64,000 nucleotides of DNA from Corynebacterium testudinoris (GCF_001021045.1 NZ_CP011545.1:558001-622000); one strand, 5' to 3'. Counted from the stretch's first letter, positions 35,401 to 44,236 are shown. Notes: generated by a model not told the origin, from the letters alone. Translations and numbers: made by a program.

Positions 35401-35847
35401 GTGCGTATTTCAGAAGTCGCGGCAAGGTCGGGTCTTCCCGCGACCACGCTGCGTTATTACGAGTCGGTCGGGCTGGTGGAGGCTGTCCGCAGGCTCAACG
35501 GCTACCGCGATTACGATGACAGCGTGTTGGAGCGGTTGGCGTTTATCGCTGCGGCTAAACAGCTGGGTATGTCCCTGCCCGATATCGCTGACCTACTGGC
35601 GGTGGTCGATCACGATAGCTGTACCCGCGTCCGTGACGTGCTCCACCCTCAGCTGGTCCAACGCCTACGTGAGGTCGATGACCACCTGGCGAACCTACAG
35701 GTTCTGCGCGACCGACTCGACGACGCCGCCACCCGTCTGCGGGCCTGCCCCGACAGTCAGGCCCCCTGTCGCTCCGAGTGCGTGCTGCTCGACCATCAGT
35801 CTGCGACCTGCCCCCATCCCCTTAACCGAAAAGAAGGACCACTGTAA
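35401..35847 (+). CDS. MerR family metal-responsive regulator
   Basis: A 148-residue regulator with an N-terminal MerR helix-turn-helix (RISEVAARSGLPATTLRYYESVGL), the dimer helix, and a C-terminal Cys-rich end (Cys at RACPDS, PCRSEC, TCPHP), probably the inducer site. I use the GTG at 35401, 8 nt after the -10 box; the GTG at 35395 would add two residues. It lies 2 bp before the BASS permease gene and shares its mRNA, so the permease is the likely target. The inducer is unknown; arsenic- or antimony-like ions are plausible. Confidence 0.85.
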   Translation: MRISEVAARSGLPATTLRYYESVGLVEAVRRLNGYRDYDDSVLERLAFIAAAKQLGMSLPDIADLLAVVDHDSCTRVRDVLHPQLVQRLREVDDHLANLQVLRDRLDDAATRLRACPDSQAPCRSECVLLDHQSATCPHPLNRKEGPL

Positions 35848-35849
35848 CC

Positions 35850-36827
35850 ATGCCGCGCATCATTGAGTGGTGGGACAAATACCAGATCCCGCTGTATCTC
35901 GCTGCCCTCGCCCTCGGAGCGCTCACCGGTTTGAGTGTGCCCGACACCGCCCCGTCCTTCGAGCTGGCGATCAACCCTGTGCTCATGGTGCTGCTGTATG
36001 CCACGTTCCTGGGCGTGCCGCTGACCAGGGTCGGCCAAGCGTTGCGTGATGGTCGTTTCCTGGCCGGTTTGACGGTGCTGAACTTCCTCATCGTCCCGGT
36101 CGTGGTCTATGCACTGTCCTGGTTCGTTGCTGATGACCAGGCCCTGCTGCTAGGTGTGCTGCTTGTGCTGCTGGCCCCGTGCATTGACTACGTCATCGTC
36201 TTCTCCGGTCTGGCGGGCGCCGCCCACGACAAACTGTTGGCCGCGGCCCCGCTGTTGATGCTGCTGCAGATGCTGCTGCTGCCGGTCTACCTACGCCTGT
36301 TTGTTGGTCCGGGCTTGTTTGAGGTTATTGATCTGGCCCCGTTTATCGAGGCGTTTTTCCTGCTGATCGTCGTACCCCTGGCCCTGGCCGGGCTCACCCA
36401 GGTTCTGGCCGCCCGGTTTAACTCCGCCCGGCAGACCATGGTGTTGATGGAGGCGTTGATGGTGCCGCTGATGATGCTCACCCTCGCCGTGGTCGTCGCC
36501 TCCCAGATCGACGCCGTGCGCACCGACCTCACCTCGCTGTTGCGGGTCATCCCGATCTACATCATCTTCCTGATCGTGATGGTTCCCCTCGGTATCCTCA
36601 CCGCACGCGTTCTGAACCAGGATGTCCCGGCGACCCGGGCGACGGTGTTTTCCGGTGCCACCCGCAACTCTCTGGTTGTCCTGCCCCTGGCTCTGGCCCT
36701 GCCGGAGAGCCTCGCACTGGCCGCAGTTGTCGTGGTCACCCAGACCCTGGTCGAACTGGTCGGCATGATCATCTACGTCCGGGCCATCCCCCGCCTGATC
36801 CCGGCTACAGTGCCAGCCCCGGTCTAA
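35850..36827 (+). CDS. ACR3-like / BASS superfamily permease, island copy
   Basis: A 325-residue membrane protein with about ten helices, closely similar along its length to the permease at 5845. It shares INPVLMxLLYATFL, LVLLAPCIDYVIVFSGLAGA with the conserved Cys, LMVPLMMLTL and ATRNSLVVLPLALAL. It is probably a metalloid or oxyanion exporter in the group labelled arsenic resistance protein. A GAAAAGAAGGA ribosome site lies upstream. It is cotranscribed with merR, whereas the chromosomal copy is next to a PadR gene. Confidence 0.82.
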   Translation: MPRIIEWWDKYQIPLYLAALALGALTGLSVPDTAPSFELAINPVLMVLLYATFLGVPLTRVGQALRDGRFLAGLTVLNFLIVPVVVYALSWFVADDQALLLGVLLVLLAPCIDYVIVFSGLAGAAHDKLLAAAPLLMLLQMLLLPVYLRLFVGPGLFEVIDLAPFIEAFFLLIVVPLALAGLTQVLAARFNSARQTMVLMEALMVPLMMLTLAVVVASQIDAVRTDLTSLLRVIPIYIIFLIVMVPLGILTARVLNQDVPATRATVFSGATRNSLVVLPLALALPESLALAAVVVVTQTLVELVGMIIYVRAIPRLIPATVPAPV

Positions 36828-36969
36828 CCACCGCACCCCATCAGCAGCCCCTTTCAGTGCTACCCACTGAAGCTGGGCGCCATCGCTTCGCGACGCTCCT
36901 CTGGGGACGATGTTTTCCGGCAGATTTCTCGCCAAATGTGTCACCTTCCCCGAGCTGGGACACTCTGGT

Positions 36970-37611
36970 TTAGATGAGGGTGGTCCAATAGTCCCAGAAC
37001 CGGTGACTGATCAAGATGATGATGGCCAGGACCCAGACGGTGAGTACCACCCCGTGATAGCTCGTGGCGATGCGGATGGCCGTGCGTGCCCACGCCGGTC
37101 CCGTGTCTCGGAGTAACTGGAGGTTAACAAGGGTGGTGTACCAGAACAGGGGGATCGTCACCGCCCATACCACCATGCAGTACGGACACAGGGCACCGAT
37201 GACATACAGACTCTGATAGATCAGCCAGTGCACGAACACGACCGCGAAGCTCACGCCGGCCTGGGTGGCGACCCGGAACCAAGGACGGAAACCTGCACCA
37301 GCGAGGATGGCTGCGCCAACGACCGCTATCGCGGCAAAGCCCGCGATCCCGATCACCGGATTGGGGATGCCGAACGCCTCGGCCTGCGGGGTGGTCATCA
37401 CCGATCCGCACGACAGGATCGGGCCGATGTTGCAGGTGGGGATGTAGTCGGGGTTTTTCAACAGCTCAATCTTCTCGACCAGCAGCACCACAGCGGCGAT
37501 AAGTCCGATCACCCCGCCGCCGAGCAGCAGGACTCCCAGCCGCCGCCCGGCCATCGGGGCGGCCGACACGGTCTGGGCGGCGGTGTCGGAGCAGTCCCTC
37601 AGGTCAGTCAT
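36970..37611 (-). CDS. Vitamin K epoxide reductase (VKOR) family protein
   Basis: A 213-residue membrane protein with about five helices. The conserved loop Cys pair is in the NIGPILSCGSVM region, and the active CxxC is LCPYC in a membrane helix. Bacterial VKOR reoxidises a DsbA-like thiol oxidase by passing electrons to menaquinone. The ATG at 37611 overlaps the stop of the DsbA-like gene by 8 bp, a tight pair. In corynebacteria such a pair makes disulfides in exported proteins; inside a metal island it may protect or mature metal-exposed proteins. Confidence 0.9.
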   Translation of the reverse strand: MTDLRDCSDTAAQTVSAAPMAGRRLGVLLLGGGVIGLIAAVVLLVEKIELLKNPDYIPTCNIGPILSCGSVMTTPQAEAFGIPNPVIGIAGFAAIAVVGAAILAGAGFRPWFRVATQAGVSFAVVFVHWLIYQSLYVIGALCPYCMVVWAVTIPLFWYTTLVNLQLLRDTGPAWARTAIRIATSYHGVVLTVWVLAIIILISHRFWDYWTTLI

Positions 37612-38251
37612 TGAGGACTGCTTCCACGCTGGCGTGCAGGTCACTTACGCTGACCGGGTCCAAGCGCTGGCCGTCGAGGAAGAACGTCGGGGTGCCGGTG
37701 ACCCCAACGGACTGGGCATCGTGCTGGCTTTGTTCGATCCGGGCCAAGGTGGCAGGGTCGTCGACATCTTTCCGGAAGCGGTCCATATCCAACCCCAGGT
37801 CTTCGGCGTAGCCGAAGAAGGTGTCCTTTTGGGAGGAGGACTGGTGGCCCCACTCGTGGTCGGTCTCGAACAGTTTCTGGTACATCTGCTCGAACTGTCC
37901 CTGCTCACCGGCAGCTTCGGCCGCGAGGGCGGCGTTGACAGAGTTGGCGTGCAGCGGCATGTGCCGCACCACGAAGGTCACCCGGTCGCCGTATTCCGCG
38001 CGCAGATCTTCGATCACAGGGTAGAGGGCAATGCAGCTTTCGCATTCGAAGTCGAGGAACTCGACAAAGACTGCCTCCTCGCCGTCGGACAGGCGTGGAC
38101 TGTCCTCTCGCACCAGCAGCTCAATCGGGACGCTCTCCCCGGTCAGGCCTTCAGGCTCGGGGCGGTCAGGGCCGGTCAACACCATCAGGGCGACCAGGAT
38201 GATCGGGACAATGGCCACCAGGGACAGCGAGAGAATCGCGTTTTTGCTCAC
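37604..38251 (-). CDS. Membrane-anchored DsbA family thiol oxidoreductase
   Basis: A 215-residue protein. The N-terminal hydrophobic segment (about 6-26) is a signal anchor. The thioredoxin fold has the active motif FECESC (Cys70/Cys73), the insert helices, and the cis-Pro region GVTGTPTFFLDG. It introduces or rearranges disulfides outside the membrane and is reoxidised by the VKOR protein encoded next to it. The CESC active site differs from E. coli DsbA (CPHC) and matches actinobacterial thioredoxin-fold oxidases. Confidence 0.9.
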   Translation of the reverse strand: MSKNAILSLSLVAIVPIILVALMVLTGPDRPEPEGLTGESVPIELLVREDSPRLSDGEEAVFVEFLDFECESCIALYPVIEDLRAEYGDRVTFVVRHMPLHANSVNAALAAEAAGEQGQFEQMYQKLFETDHEWGHQSSSQKDTFFGYAEDLGLDMDRFRKDVDDPATLARIEQSQHDAQSVGVTGTPTFFLDGQRLDPVSVSDLHASVEAVLND

Positions 38252-38294
38252 GGCAGGATTCTACTTCCAAAAAAGAGACAGATCGGTCACCAGG

Positions 38295-40259
38295 TCACAC
38301 ATGAGGGCCGGCATGGGTGAGCTCCGACGTAGACAGTGTGCCAGCAGCCACTGGCCGTGCGGTAGTTGCGGTCCGGGCAGCGCGTAGACCATTGGCAATG
38401 ACGATAACCTCTGCGACCTCATGGACCAAGACAACCGCAGCTAGTCCCAACACACCAGTGATCGCCAGCGGCAGCAGCACGATGATGATCGCCAGGGACA
38501 GCACGATGTTCTGGTTGATGATGGTGCGCCCCCGTCGGGCATGGTGCAGGGCACGCGGAATCAGACGCAGGTCATCACCGGTAAAGGCAACATCCGCGGA
38601 CTCGATCGCCGCATCCGATCCCTTCGCTCCCATGGCAATCCCGATATCGGCGGTAGCTAGGGCGGGGGCGTCGTTGATACCGTCACCGATCATCGCCACC
38701 GGCCCCCGGCCTGCCAGGTCAGCCACGGCCTGAGCCTTATCCTCCGGGCGCAGCTCGGACCGGACATCCGTAATACCGGCCTCGTGGGCCAGAGCATCGG
38801 CGGTGCGCCGGTTGTCACCGGTGAGCATGGTAATCCCGAAACCCTCGTCCGTCAGGGACTGAATGACCTCGGGGGTTTCCGGACGGAGTTCATCGCGCAC
38901 CCCCACCGCACCGACCGGGTGGTCGTCACGGTAAACGATGACCACGGTCATACCCTGGCTCTCCAGGGTTTCGACCTGCCCGACCAAGGGGCCAGGGGAC
39001 AGCCAGCGGGGACTACCGACCTTAATCTGCGTCCCGTCGATCACCCCGGTGATCCCCTGCCCCGCAGTCTCGTCAACCTGCTGGGCAGTCGGCGCCTGGG
39101 GTGCTGCGGCGGTAATAGCGGCGGCCAGCGGGTGGGTGGAGTGATCCTCGAGCGCGGCAGCCCAGCCGAGGACATCTGCCCGACTGATGCCATCGATGGT
39201 GAGCACCTCCGCAACAGTGGGCTGATTGCGGGTTAGGGTACCGGTCTTATCCAGGGCCAGGTGGCGGATGCCACCGAGGCGCTCAAAAGCGGCGCCGGAC
39301 TTGATGGCCACCCCGAACTTGCTGGCCGCCCCGATCGCAGAGACGACCGTGACCGGCACCGAGATCGCCAGCGCACACGGCGAGGCCGCGACCAGCACGA
39401 CCAGGGCACGCTCAATCCACACACCTGGATCCCCGAACAGGGACCCGATCACGGCAACGAAGATGGCCAGAATGAGCACCCCCGGCACCAGGGGGCGGGC
39501 CAACCGGTCGGCGATACGCGCGCGTTGGCCCTTCTCACTCTGCGCCTGCTCGACCAGCGCGACCACAGTGGTCAGGGAATTGTCCGTGCCTCCGGCGGTG
39601 GCCTCAACTTCGAGAGCCCCGGTGGTGTTGATTGAGCCAGCCAGCACCGCGTCACCGGGGCCGACCTCCACAGGGATGGATTCCCCGGTGATCGCCGAAA
39701 CATCCAGGCTGCTGTGCCCGGACCGGATGATTCCATCGGTGGCCAAGCGATCTCCGGCCGCCAGGCGCAACACATCCCCTGGAGCGAGGTCTTCGACCGG
39801 CACTGTGCGGGTAGACCCGCGGACAAGAATGGTCGCGGTCGAGGGGATCAGAGCAAGCAGGGACCGCAGGCCCGAGCGGGCCTTGTCCATCGCCTTATCT
39901 TCCAGCGCCTCTGCGATGGAGTAGAGGAAGGCTAGGGCGGCGGCCTCCTCGATGAACCCGAGCAGGACGGCACCGGTGGCGCTGATCGTCATCAGCAACC
40001 CGATACCCAGTTTTCCCCGGGTAAACAACCCCTTCAGCGCCCCAGGAACGAACTGGGAGGCACCCAACAACAGGGAGGCCCAGAATAAGACGAGGGCGAT
40101 CATCCCGGCATTGGGGACGAACCACTCAAGGATCAGACCAACCAGCAACGATACACCGGAGGTCACAGGAAGGAGGATAGCCCGATCACGCCACCAGGGC
40201 GTGTGCTCCTCTTCTCTGGCCATCGGTGCAGATGGTTCACAACCACAGGCAGACGTCAT
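38295..40259 (-). CDS. ctpG: P1B-type heavy-metal ATPase (CtpG-like)
   Basis: A 654-residue metal exporter. It has the N-terminal ACGCE Cys pair (Cys5, Cys7) instead of a full HMA domain, TGES (191-194), the membrane metal site SPC (293-295) in place of CPC, the phosphorylated Asp337 in DKTGT, GDGINDAPAL, and HEVAE (His613) in a late helix. SPC is typical of the CtpC/D/G classes. The ATG at 40259 overlaps the cmtR stop by 4 nt. M. tuberculosis pairs cmtR with ctpG too, so Cd/Pb export is likely. Confidence 0.9.
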   Translation of the reverse strand: MTSACGCEPSAPMAREEEHTPWWRDRAILLPVTSGVSLLVGLILEWFVPNAGMIALVLFWASLLLGASQFVPGALKGLFTRGKLGIGLLMTISATGAVLLGFIEEAAALAFLYSIAEALEDKAMDKARSGLRSLLALIPSTATILVRGSTRTVPVEDLAPGDVLRLAAGDRLATDGIIRSGHSSLDVSAITGESIPVEVGPGDAVLAGSINTTGALEVEATAGGTDNSLTTVVALVEQAQSEKGQRARIADRLARPLVPGVLILAIFVAVIGSLFGDPGVWIERALVVLVAASPCALAISVPVTVVSAIGAASKFGVAIKSGAAFERLGGIRHLALDKTGTLTRNQPTVAEVLTIDGISRADVLGWAAALEDHSTHPLAAAITAAAPQAPTAQQVDETAGQGITGVIDGTQIKVGSPRWLSPGPLVGQVETLESQGMTVVIVYRDDHPVGAVGVRDELRPETPEVIQSLTDEGFGITMLTGDNRRTADALAHEAGITDVRSELRPEDKAQAVADLAGRGPVAMIGDGINDAPALATADIGIAMGAKGSDAAIESADVAFTGDDLRLIPRALHHARRGRTIINQNIVLSLAIIIVLLPLAITGVLGLAAVVLVHEVAEVIVIANGLRAARTATTARPVAAGTLSTSELTHAGPHV

Positions 40260-40621
40260 GACTGCTGGCCTCCTTCTGTATCGCAACAGCCGGCGACCGG
40301 ACAGGCAGGGTCTAGGCAGGGGGCATCCTCATCAACGGCGAGGGTGATCTCTACCAGGGCATTGAGCGCGCGGGCCAGGTGTGCGTCGACGATCTCATAG
40401 CGGGTACGCCGCCCCTCCGGCTCGGCGACTACAATCCCGCAGTCGCGTAGACAGGCCAGGTGGTTGGAGACATTCGTCCGGGTCAACCCCAGCGTTTCGG
40501 CCAGTTGGGCCGGATACCCGGGGGATTCGAGTAGGGACAACAGGATCCGGGACCGGGTGGGATCGGCCATGGCACGGCCCAGGCGATTCATCACATCAAG
40601 ACGAGAAGCAATAGTCAGCAT
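40256..40621 (-). CDS. cmtR: CmtR-type ArsR/SmtB regulator, second copy
   Basis: A 121-residue repressor, near-identical over its first 30 residues to the copy at 34153 and with the same metal ligands Cys57, Cys61 and Cys102. Cys107, Cys112 and Cys113 are in the tail. The ATG at 40621 is chosen by this match. It overlaps the P-type ATPase start (ATGA) and so controls that pump. With two similar sensors, cross-regulation between cadD and ctpG is likely. Confidence 0.9.
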   Translation of the reverse strand: MLTIASRLDVMNRLGRAMADPTRSRILLSLLESPGYPAQLAETLGLTRTNVSNHLACLRDCGIVVAEPEGRRTRYEIVDAHLARALNALVEITLAVDEDAPCLDPACPVAGCCDTEGGQQS

Positions 40622-40694
40622 GTACTGACCATACAGTAGGTGATGACTAGTTGGCAATCCCTCTCATCACCGAGGGGCCTCTCAGAGTCGCAGG

Positions 40695-40898
40695 ATGGAT
40701 TCGCCTTGGCGTGCGAGGAAGTGCAGACGACTTCTGCGCAAACGTCTTCTGCCCCTGACAGCCTCGATGGGACAGTCCGAGACCAGTGTTGCCGCGCTGT
40801 GCCAGGAACTGGGGATTACCCGCCAGACTCTTTATCGGCATGTCTCCCCCACCGGCCAGTTGCGCGAGGGCGGGCGGAAACTTCTTGCCGGCAGCTGA
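40695..40898 (+). pseudogene. Serine resolvase remnant (C-terminal DNA-binding end only)
   Basis: About 45 codons at the end of this frame (SMGQSETSVAALCQELGITRQ ... LLAGS) match the last part of the resolvase at 34653. The upstream half is degenerate, and the catalytic domain is gone. It follows a divergent cmtR just as the first copy does. Confidence 0.8.
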
Positions 40899-40956
40899 CT
40901 TCCCGTCCACAGCGCGGGGTTACTGCCGTCTTTCCGGGGCAGTCTCGAAGGTGCCC

Positions 40957-40971
40957 TATATATAGAGGTAT
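40957..40971. repeat. 15-bp repeat TATATATAGAGGTAT, copy 2
   Basis: Identical to 35328-35342 and at the same distance (58 bp) after the resolvase remnant. Confidence 0.8.
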
Positions 40972-41061
40972 AGCCGCGGATAGATGAAGAAGGAGACGCA
41001 GCGTCCACCACGTGACTTGTACCGACTGATCGGGCATGGATTCTGGTGGGGTGGGTCAAGA

Positions 41062-42242
41062 TCAGCTCACCGATTTGGGGCGGAACTGGAACATTGCGAG
41101 GGCGCCGATGACCGGGCCCGGCACTAACGTCAGGAAGGCGTACTGCCAGCCGACCAGGTCGGCGACCACAGCGGTGAGCTGAATGCTGACCACGGTCAGG
41201 GCGAAACCAATGGCCATCTTCGCGCTCAGTGCAGTTCCCACGAAACGGGGATCCACCACCTCTGTCATAGCGGTGGAAAACACTCCCGAGTCGGCGATGA
41301 CCGAGGCACCCCAGATACCGCAGAACACCGCCAAAACAGGGGCCGGTGCCAGAAACGCCAGGGGCGAGAGCACACAGCAGATACCACTGATGACCAGAGC
41401 AGTTGTCGCGGTATACGCTCGGCCATAGCGATCTGCTGCCCAGCCACCGATCATGCACCCGACAAATCCGAGCACACCGAGGGCGAGGAACATGACCACC
41501 TGGTCAAAGCCGTGAAACTGCGGTGAGGCAGGGGCATGGAGGACAAATATCGGCAGCCATGTCCAGACCGCGTAGAGCTCCCAATTGTGGCCGAAATACC
41601 CCAGATTCACCAGCCGAGGACCGCGTTGGCGAAACATCGTGATCATATAACCCGGGTTGAGGGTGATCCGGCTGCGGGAGATATACGGACCCGGTCGGAT
41701 GAGGGTAAATGCCAGTACAGCTCCGGTAAATCCAATGACCACGGTAACCAGCAGTACCGTGCGCCAGGGCAGCTCGACCAGGCCACCGATCAGGTGCGGC
41801 AACGTGGACCCCAGAGTCAAAGCCCCTAGGAGCAGACCCATCGCCGCGCCCCGATCCTTTGACGGCGCCCAGGAGGACATGAGCTTTACCCCGGTGGGGT
41901 AGACCGCCGCCAGAAAGACCCCGGTGAGAAAGCGCAGCACCAGGACACTGGAAAGGCCGAGATCGACAACCGCCACGAACAACGTGCTGAGGGCAGCTAG
42001 GGCAGCTCCACAACCAAGAAGTATGTGCATGGGGATTCGGTCGGTTAGGTTCAAGACAGTGGAGGTTAACGCCCCACCACGAAACCCAGTTGCACGGTGC
42101 CGGTCAGCCAGACTGACGCAGTATCACCGATACCGAATTCGGCCTGCACGCTCGGCACGACCGCGGAGACTGAAAACCAGACAGTCAGTGAGAGCACTTG
42201 TGTCAGGGCGATAAGCAGGCGTTGGACGGGCGGATATGTCAT
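41062..42242 (-). pseudogene. MFS transporter broken by a frameshift
   Basis: From an ATG at 42242 the frame encodes MTYPPVQRLLIALTQVL ... WLTGTVQLGFVVG and hits TAA at 42066-42068. One base further the frame continues as ALTSTVLNLTDRIPMH and runs to 41062, giving about 390 residues and twelve helices in all. The slip is at the GGGG run (CCCC at 42072-42075), consistent with one lost G. MFS signatures include GWAADRYGRAYT in the central loop. The substrate is unknown; neighbours suggest metalloid or organoarsenical export, but that is weak. A sequencing error could also cause this. Confidence 0.78.
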
Positions 42243-42263
42243 AGGTTGGATCTTATAGTCGTC

Positions 42264-42287
42264 GTGATCTGGTGATCTGGTGATGTG
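42264..42287. repeat. Three tandem 8-bp units (GTGATCTG, GTGATCTG, GTGATGTG)
   Basis: A short tandem repeat in the noncoding stretch between the MFS pseudogene and the arsC remnants. Confidence 0.6.
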
Positions 42288-42328
42288 TGGTGCCGATGTT
42301 CACGTGGACCAGCCGCACACCTGGGAGG

Positions 42329-42605
42329 GGGGACTTGCCTGCGTTGTGGACACAGATAAACAACTCGCTGGGGTGGGTTGTAGTGGTGTGGTCACGGCAG
42401 GGTCCTTTTCGCTGGCGGGTGGGAGGACTAGGTGCTGGTTAGCTCGGAGACGAGCGTCTGGACCCGGCTATCGATGTCATCGCGGACCAGACACATCCGC
42501 TCGAGTCCCTCGATGCCGCACTCGGAGGGCTCATCGGTGACCCAGCGTTCCAGGGAACCCTGGGCATCGGCGGGCATCTCGACCTGGTCGTCCGCGCCTA
42601 GGAGG
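42329..42605 (-). pseudogene. Decayed duplicate of the arsC-arsC junction
   Basis: This 277-bp stretch copies the junction between the intact arsC genes at 43335 and 43817. The high-coordinate part (42428-42605) encodes the last third of an arsenate reductase ([18 protein letters not shown]) with its TAG. The low part, from a GTG at 42395, encodes only the first codons of the next one (TPLQPT, then a one-base shift before CVHNAGK) and stops being homologous at about 42329. Neither piece can make an enzyme. Confidence 0.82.
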
Positions 42606-42639
42606 AACGTGCCCCACATCCAATGATGTGGGGCACGTT
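42606..42639 (-). terminator. Hairpin after the three-cysteine arsC
   Basis: A perfect 15-bp stem (42606-42620 with 42625-42639) has the loop CAAT and lies 10 bp after the arsC stop on the minus strand. There is no T-run. The arsC remnant begins exactly at its far edge. Confidence 0.8.
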
Positions 42640-42649
42640 GAACTGCTCT

Positions 42650-43282
42650 TTAGCTCTGGATGGTTTCCCAGAGTCCACTGACACGGTCGTCGATCTCCGC
42701 GATGATCTCGCGAACCTTCTCCGGCGTCTCATCGGTGGGATCAGTCAGTTCCCAGTCCAGATAGTGCTTACCGGGATAGATCGGGCACACGTCCCCACAG
42801 CCCATGGTGATGACATAATCGGCGGCACGAACCACATCATCGGTCAGCGGCTTCGGGAAAGCCCCGGCCAGGTCGATGCCACGCTCGGCCAGGACGTCCA
42901 GCACGACCGGGTGGACCTCGGAGGTCGGCAACGAACCCGCAGAGCGTACCTCCACGGATTTCCCGGCGTAGTGGGACAGCAAGGCCGAGGCGATCTGAGA
43001 GCGGCCAGCGTTATGGACACAGACGAACAGCACCTGCGGGACCGTCTTTTCGATCTTGCCCTCAGCCAGCGCCAGCGCCCGGAGACGGTCCTTGGCGAAG
43101 CGCTCCGCCAAGATAGGCAGGTGGGTGCGGATCTTGGCGGTGCGTGCCAGGGAGATATAGGACTCGAAGACGTAGCGCTCAATGGTCTCCGCAGAGAACG
43201 TTCCCTGGTAGGTGCGGGCGAGCCCTTCGGTGATGCGGGTCAGGATCTTGGTGTGCAGTTCCGGGGTTTCGGTGGTGGACAT
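42650..43282 (-). CDS. arsC: Arsenate reductase, three-cysteine type with N-terminal helical bundle
   Basis: A 210-residue protein. Residues 1-80 form helices; the low-molecular-weight phosphatase fold follows with loop CVHNAGRS (Cys88) and Cys162/Cys166 (GCGDVCP). This matches C. glutamicum ArsC1', which reduces arsenate with thioredoxin through a three-Cys relay. The ATG at 43282 follows GAAAGG. It is transcribed on the same strand as the other two arsC genes and acr3, 52 bp behind them, with its own hairpin terminator. Confidence 0.9.
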   Translation of the reverse strand: MSTTETPELHTKILTRITEGLARTYQGTFSAETIERYVFESYISLARTAKIRTHLPILAERFAKDRLRALALAEGKIEKTVPQVLFVCVHNAGRSQIASALLSHYAGKSVEVRSAGSLPTSEVHPVVLDVLAERGIDLAGAFPKPLTDDVVRAADYVITMGCGDVCPIYPGKHYLDWELTDPTDETPEKVREIIAEIDDRVSGLWETIQS

Positions 43283-43334
43283 GACAGACCTTTCCAAAGC
43301 AGTAAGGGGAGCGAAAGAGCTGGAGGGAAAAAGG

Positions 43335-43787
43335 TTAGTTCGAAGAAGAGCCGGAGAAATCAGTGATCAGTTCGGAGACGAGCCCCTGGACCCGGGTGTC
43401 GATGTCATCGCGGATCAGGCGCATGCGTTCCACTCCTTCGATGTGACGCTCCGAGGGCTCGTCGGTGACCCAGCGTTCCAGGGTGCCGCGCGCGTCGTCG
43501 GACATCTCCAGCTGGGCATCGGTACCGAGGACAATGACCCGGTCGACCGTGCGCAGTAGCTGCGGATCAATAGGTGTCGGGGTTTCGTCGGACATATCCG
43601 CCCCCATTTCGGCGATGACCTGGGTGGCCTGGCGGCTGACCTGGGCGTCTGGGGAGGTGCCAGCGGAGTGGATGGTGAGGAGATCACCGGCATACTTGGT
43701 TGCCAAAGCAGCAGCCATCTGGGACTTGCCTGCGTTGTGGACACAGATAAACAACACGCTGAGTGTGGGCTGTAGTGGTGCGGTCAC
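43335..43787 (-). CDS. arsC: Arsenate reductase, mycothiol-dependent type
   Basis: A 150-residue low-molecular-weight phosphatase-fold enzyme with the loop CVHNAGKS (Cys15) and no resolving cysteines, like C. glutamicum ArsC1/ArsC2. Those form an arsenate-mycothiol adduct that mycoredoxin reduces to arsenite. A GTG start at 43787 has AAAGGTCC upstream. It lies 29 bp behind its paralogue at 43817 in the acr3 operon. The C-terminus ends in a Ser-rich tail (FSGSSSN) absent from the paralogue. Confidence 0.9.
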   Translation of the reverse strand: MTAPLQPTLSVLFICVHNAGKSQMAAALATKYAGDLLTIHSAGTSPDAQVSRQATQVIAEMGADMSDETPTPIDPQLLRTVDRVIVLGTDAQLEMSDDARGTLERWVTDEPSERHIEGVERMRLIRDDIDTRVQGLVSELITDFSGSSSN

Positions 43788-43816
43788 GGCAGGACCTTTC
43801 GGCTGGCAGGCGGGGG

Positions 43817-44236
43817 TTAGTTGCTGGTGAGGTCGGTGATCAGGCCCTGTACCCGGTTGTCGATGTCATCGCGGACCAGTCGCATGCGCTCCAGGCCTTC
43901 GATGCCGCGCTCGGAGGGCTCATCGGTGACCCAGCGCTCCAGGGCGCCCCGGGCGTCGGCGGGCAGCTCCACCTGGGCATCGGCACCCAGGACAATCACC
44001 CGGTCGACGCTGCGGAGCAGCTCCGGGTCGATGCCCTTCGGGGTGCCCTGGGACATATCGGCCCCAGCTTCGGCGATGACCTCGATGGAGGCGGCATTGA
44101 GCTTGGTGCCGGGCTTGGTGCCGGCGGAATGGATCTCCAGCTGGTCACCGGCGTGCTTGTTGGCCAGGGCGGCGGCCATCTGGGACTTGCCGCCGTTGCC
44201 GACGCAGACGAACAGGACTGTTGGGTGGGTGCTCAT
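43817..44236 (-). CDS. arsC: Arsenate reductase, mycothiol-dependent type (acr3-coupled)
   Basis: A 139-residue paralogue of the gene downstream, with the phosphate loop CVGNGGKS (Cys11) and the [14 protein letters not shown] segment. The ATG at 44236 overlaps the acr3 stop (ATGA, 44233-44236), so arsenite is made and exported by co-translated proteins. The mycothiol mechanism is inferred from close likeness to C. glutamicum ArsC1/2 and from the lack of other cysteines. Confidence 0.92.
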   Translation of the reverse strand: MSTHPTVLFVCVGNGGKSQMAAALANKHAGDQLEIHSAGTKPGTKLNAASIEVIAEAGADMSQGTPKGIDPELLRSVDRVIVLGADAQVELPADARGALERWVTDEPSERGIEGLERMRLVRDDIDNRVQGLITDLTSN

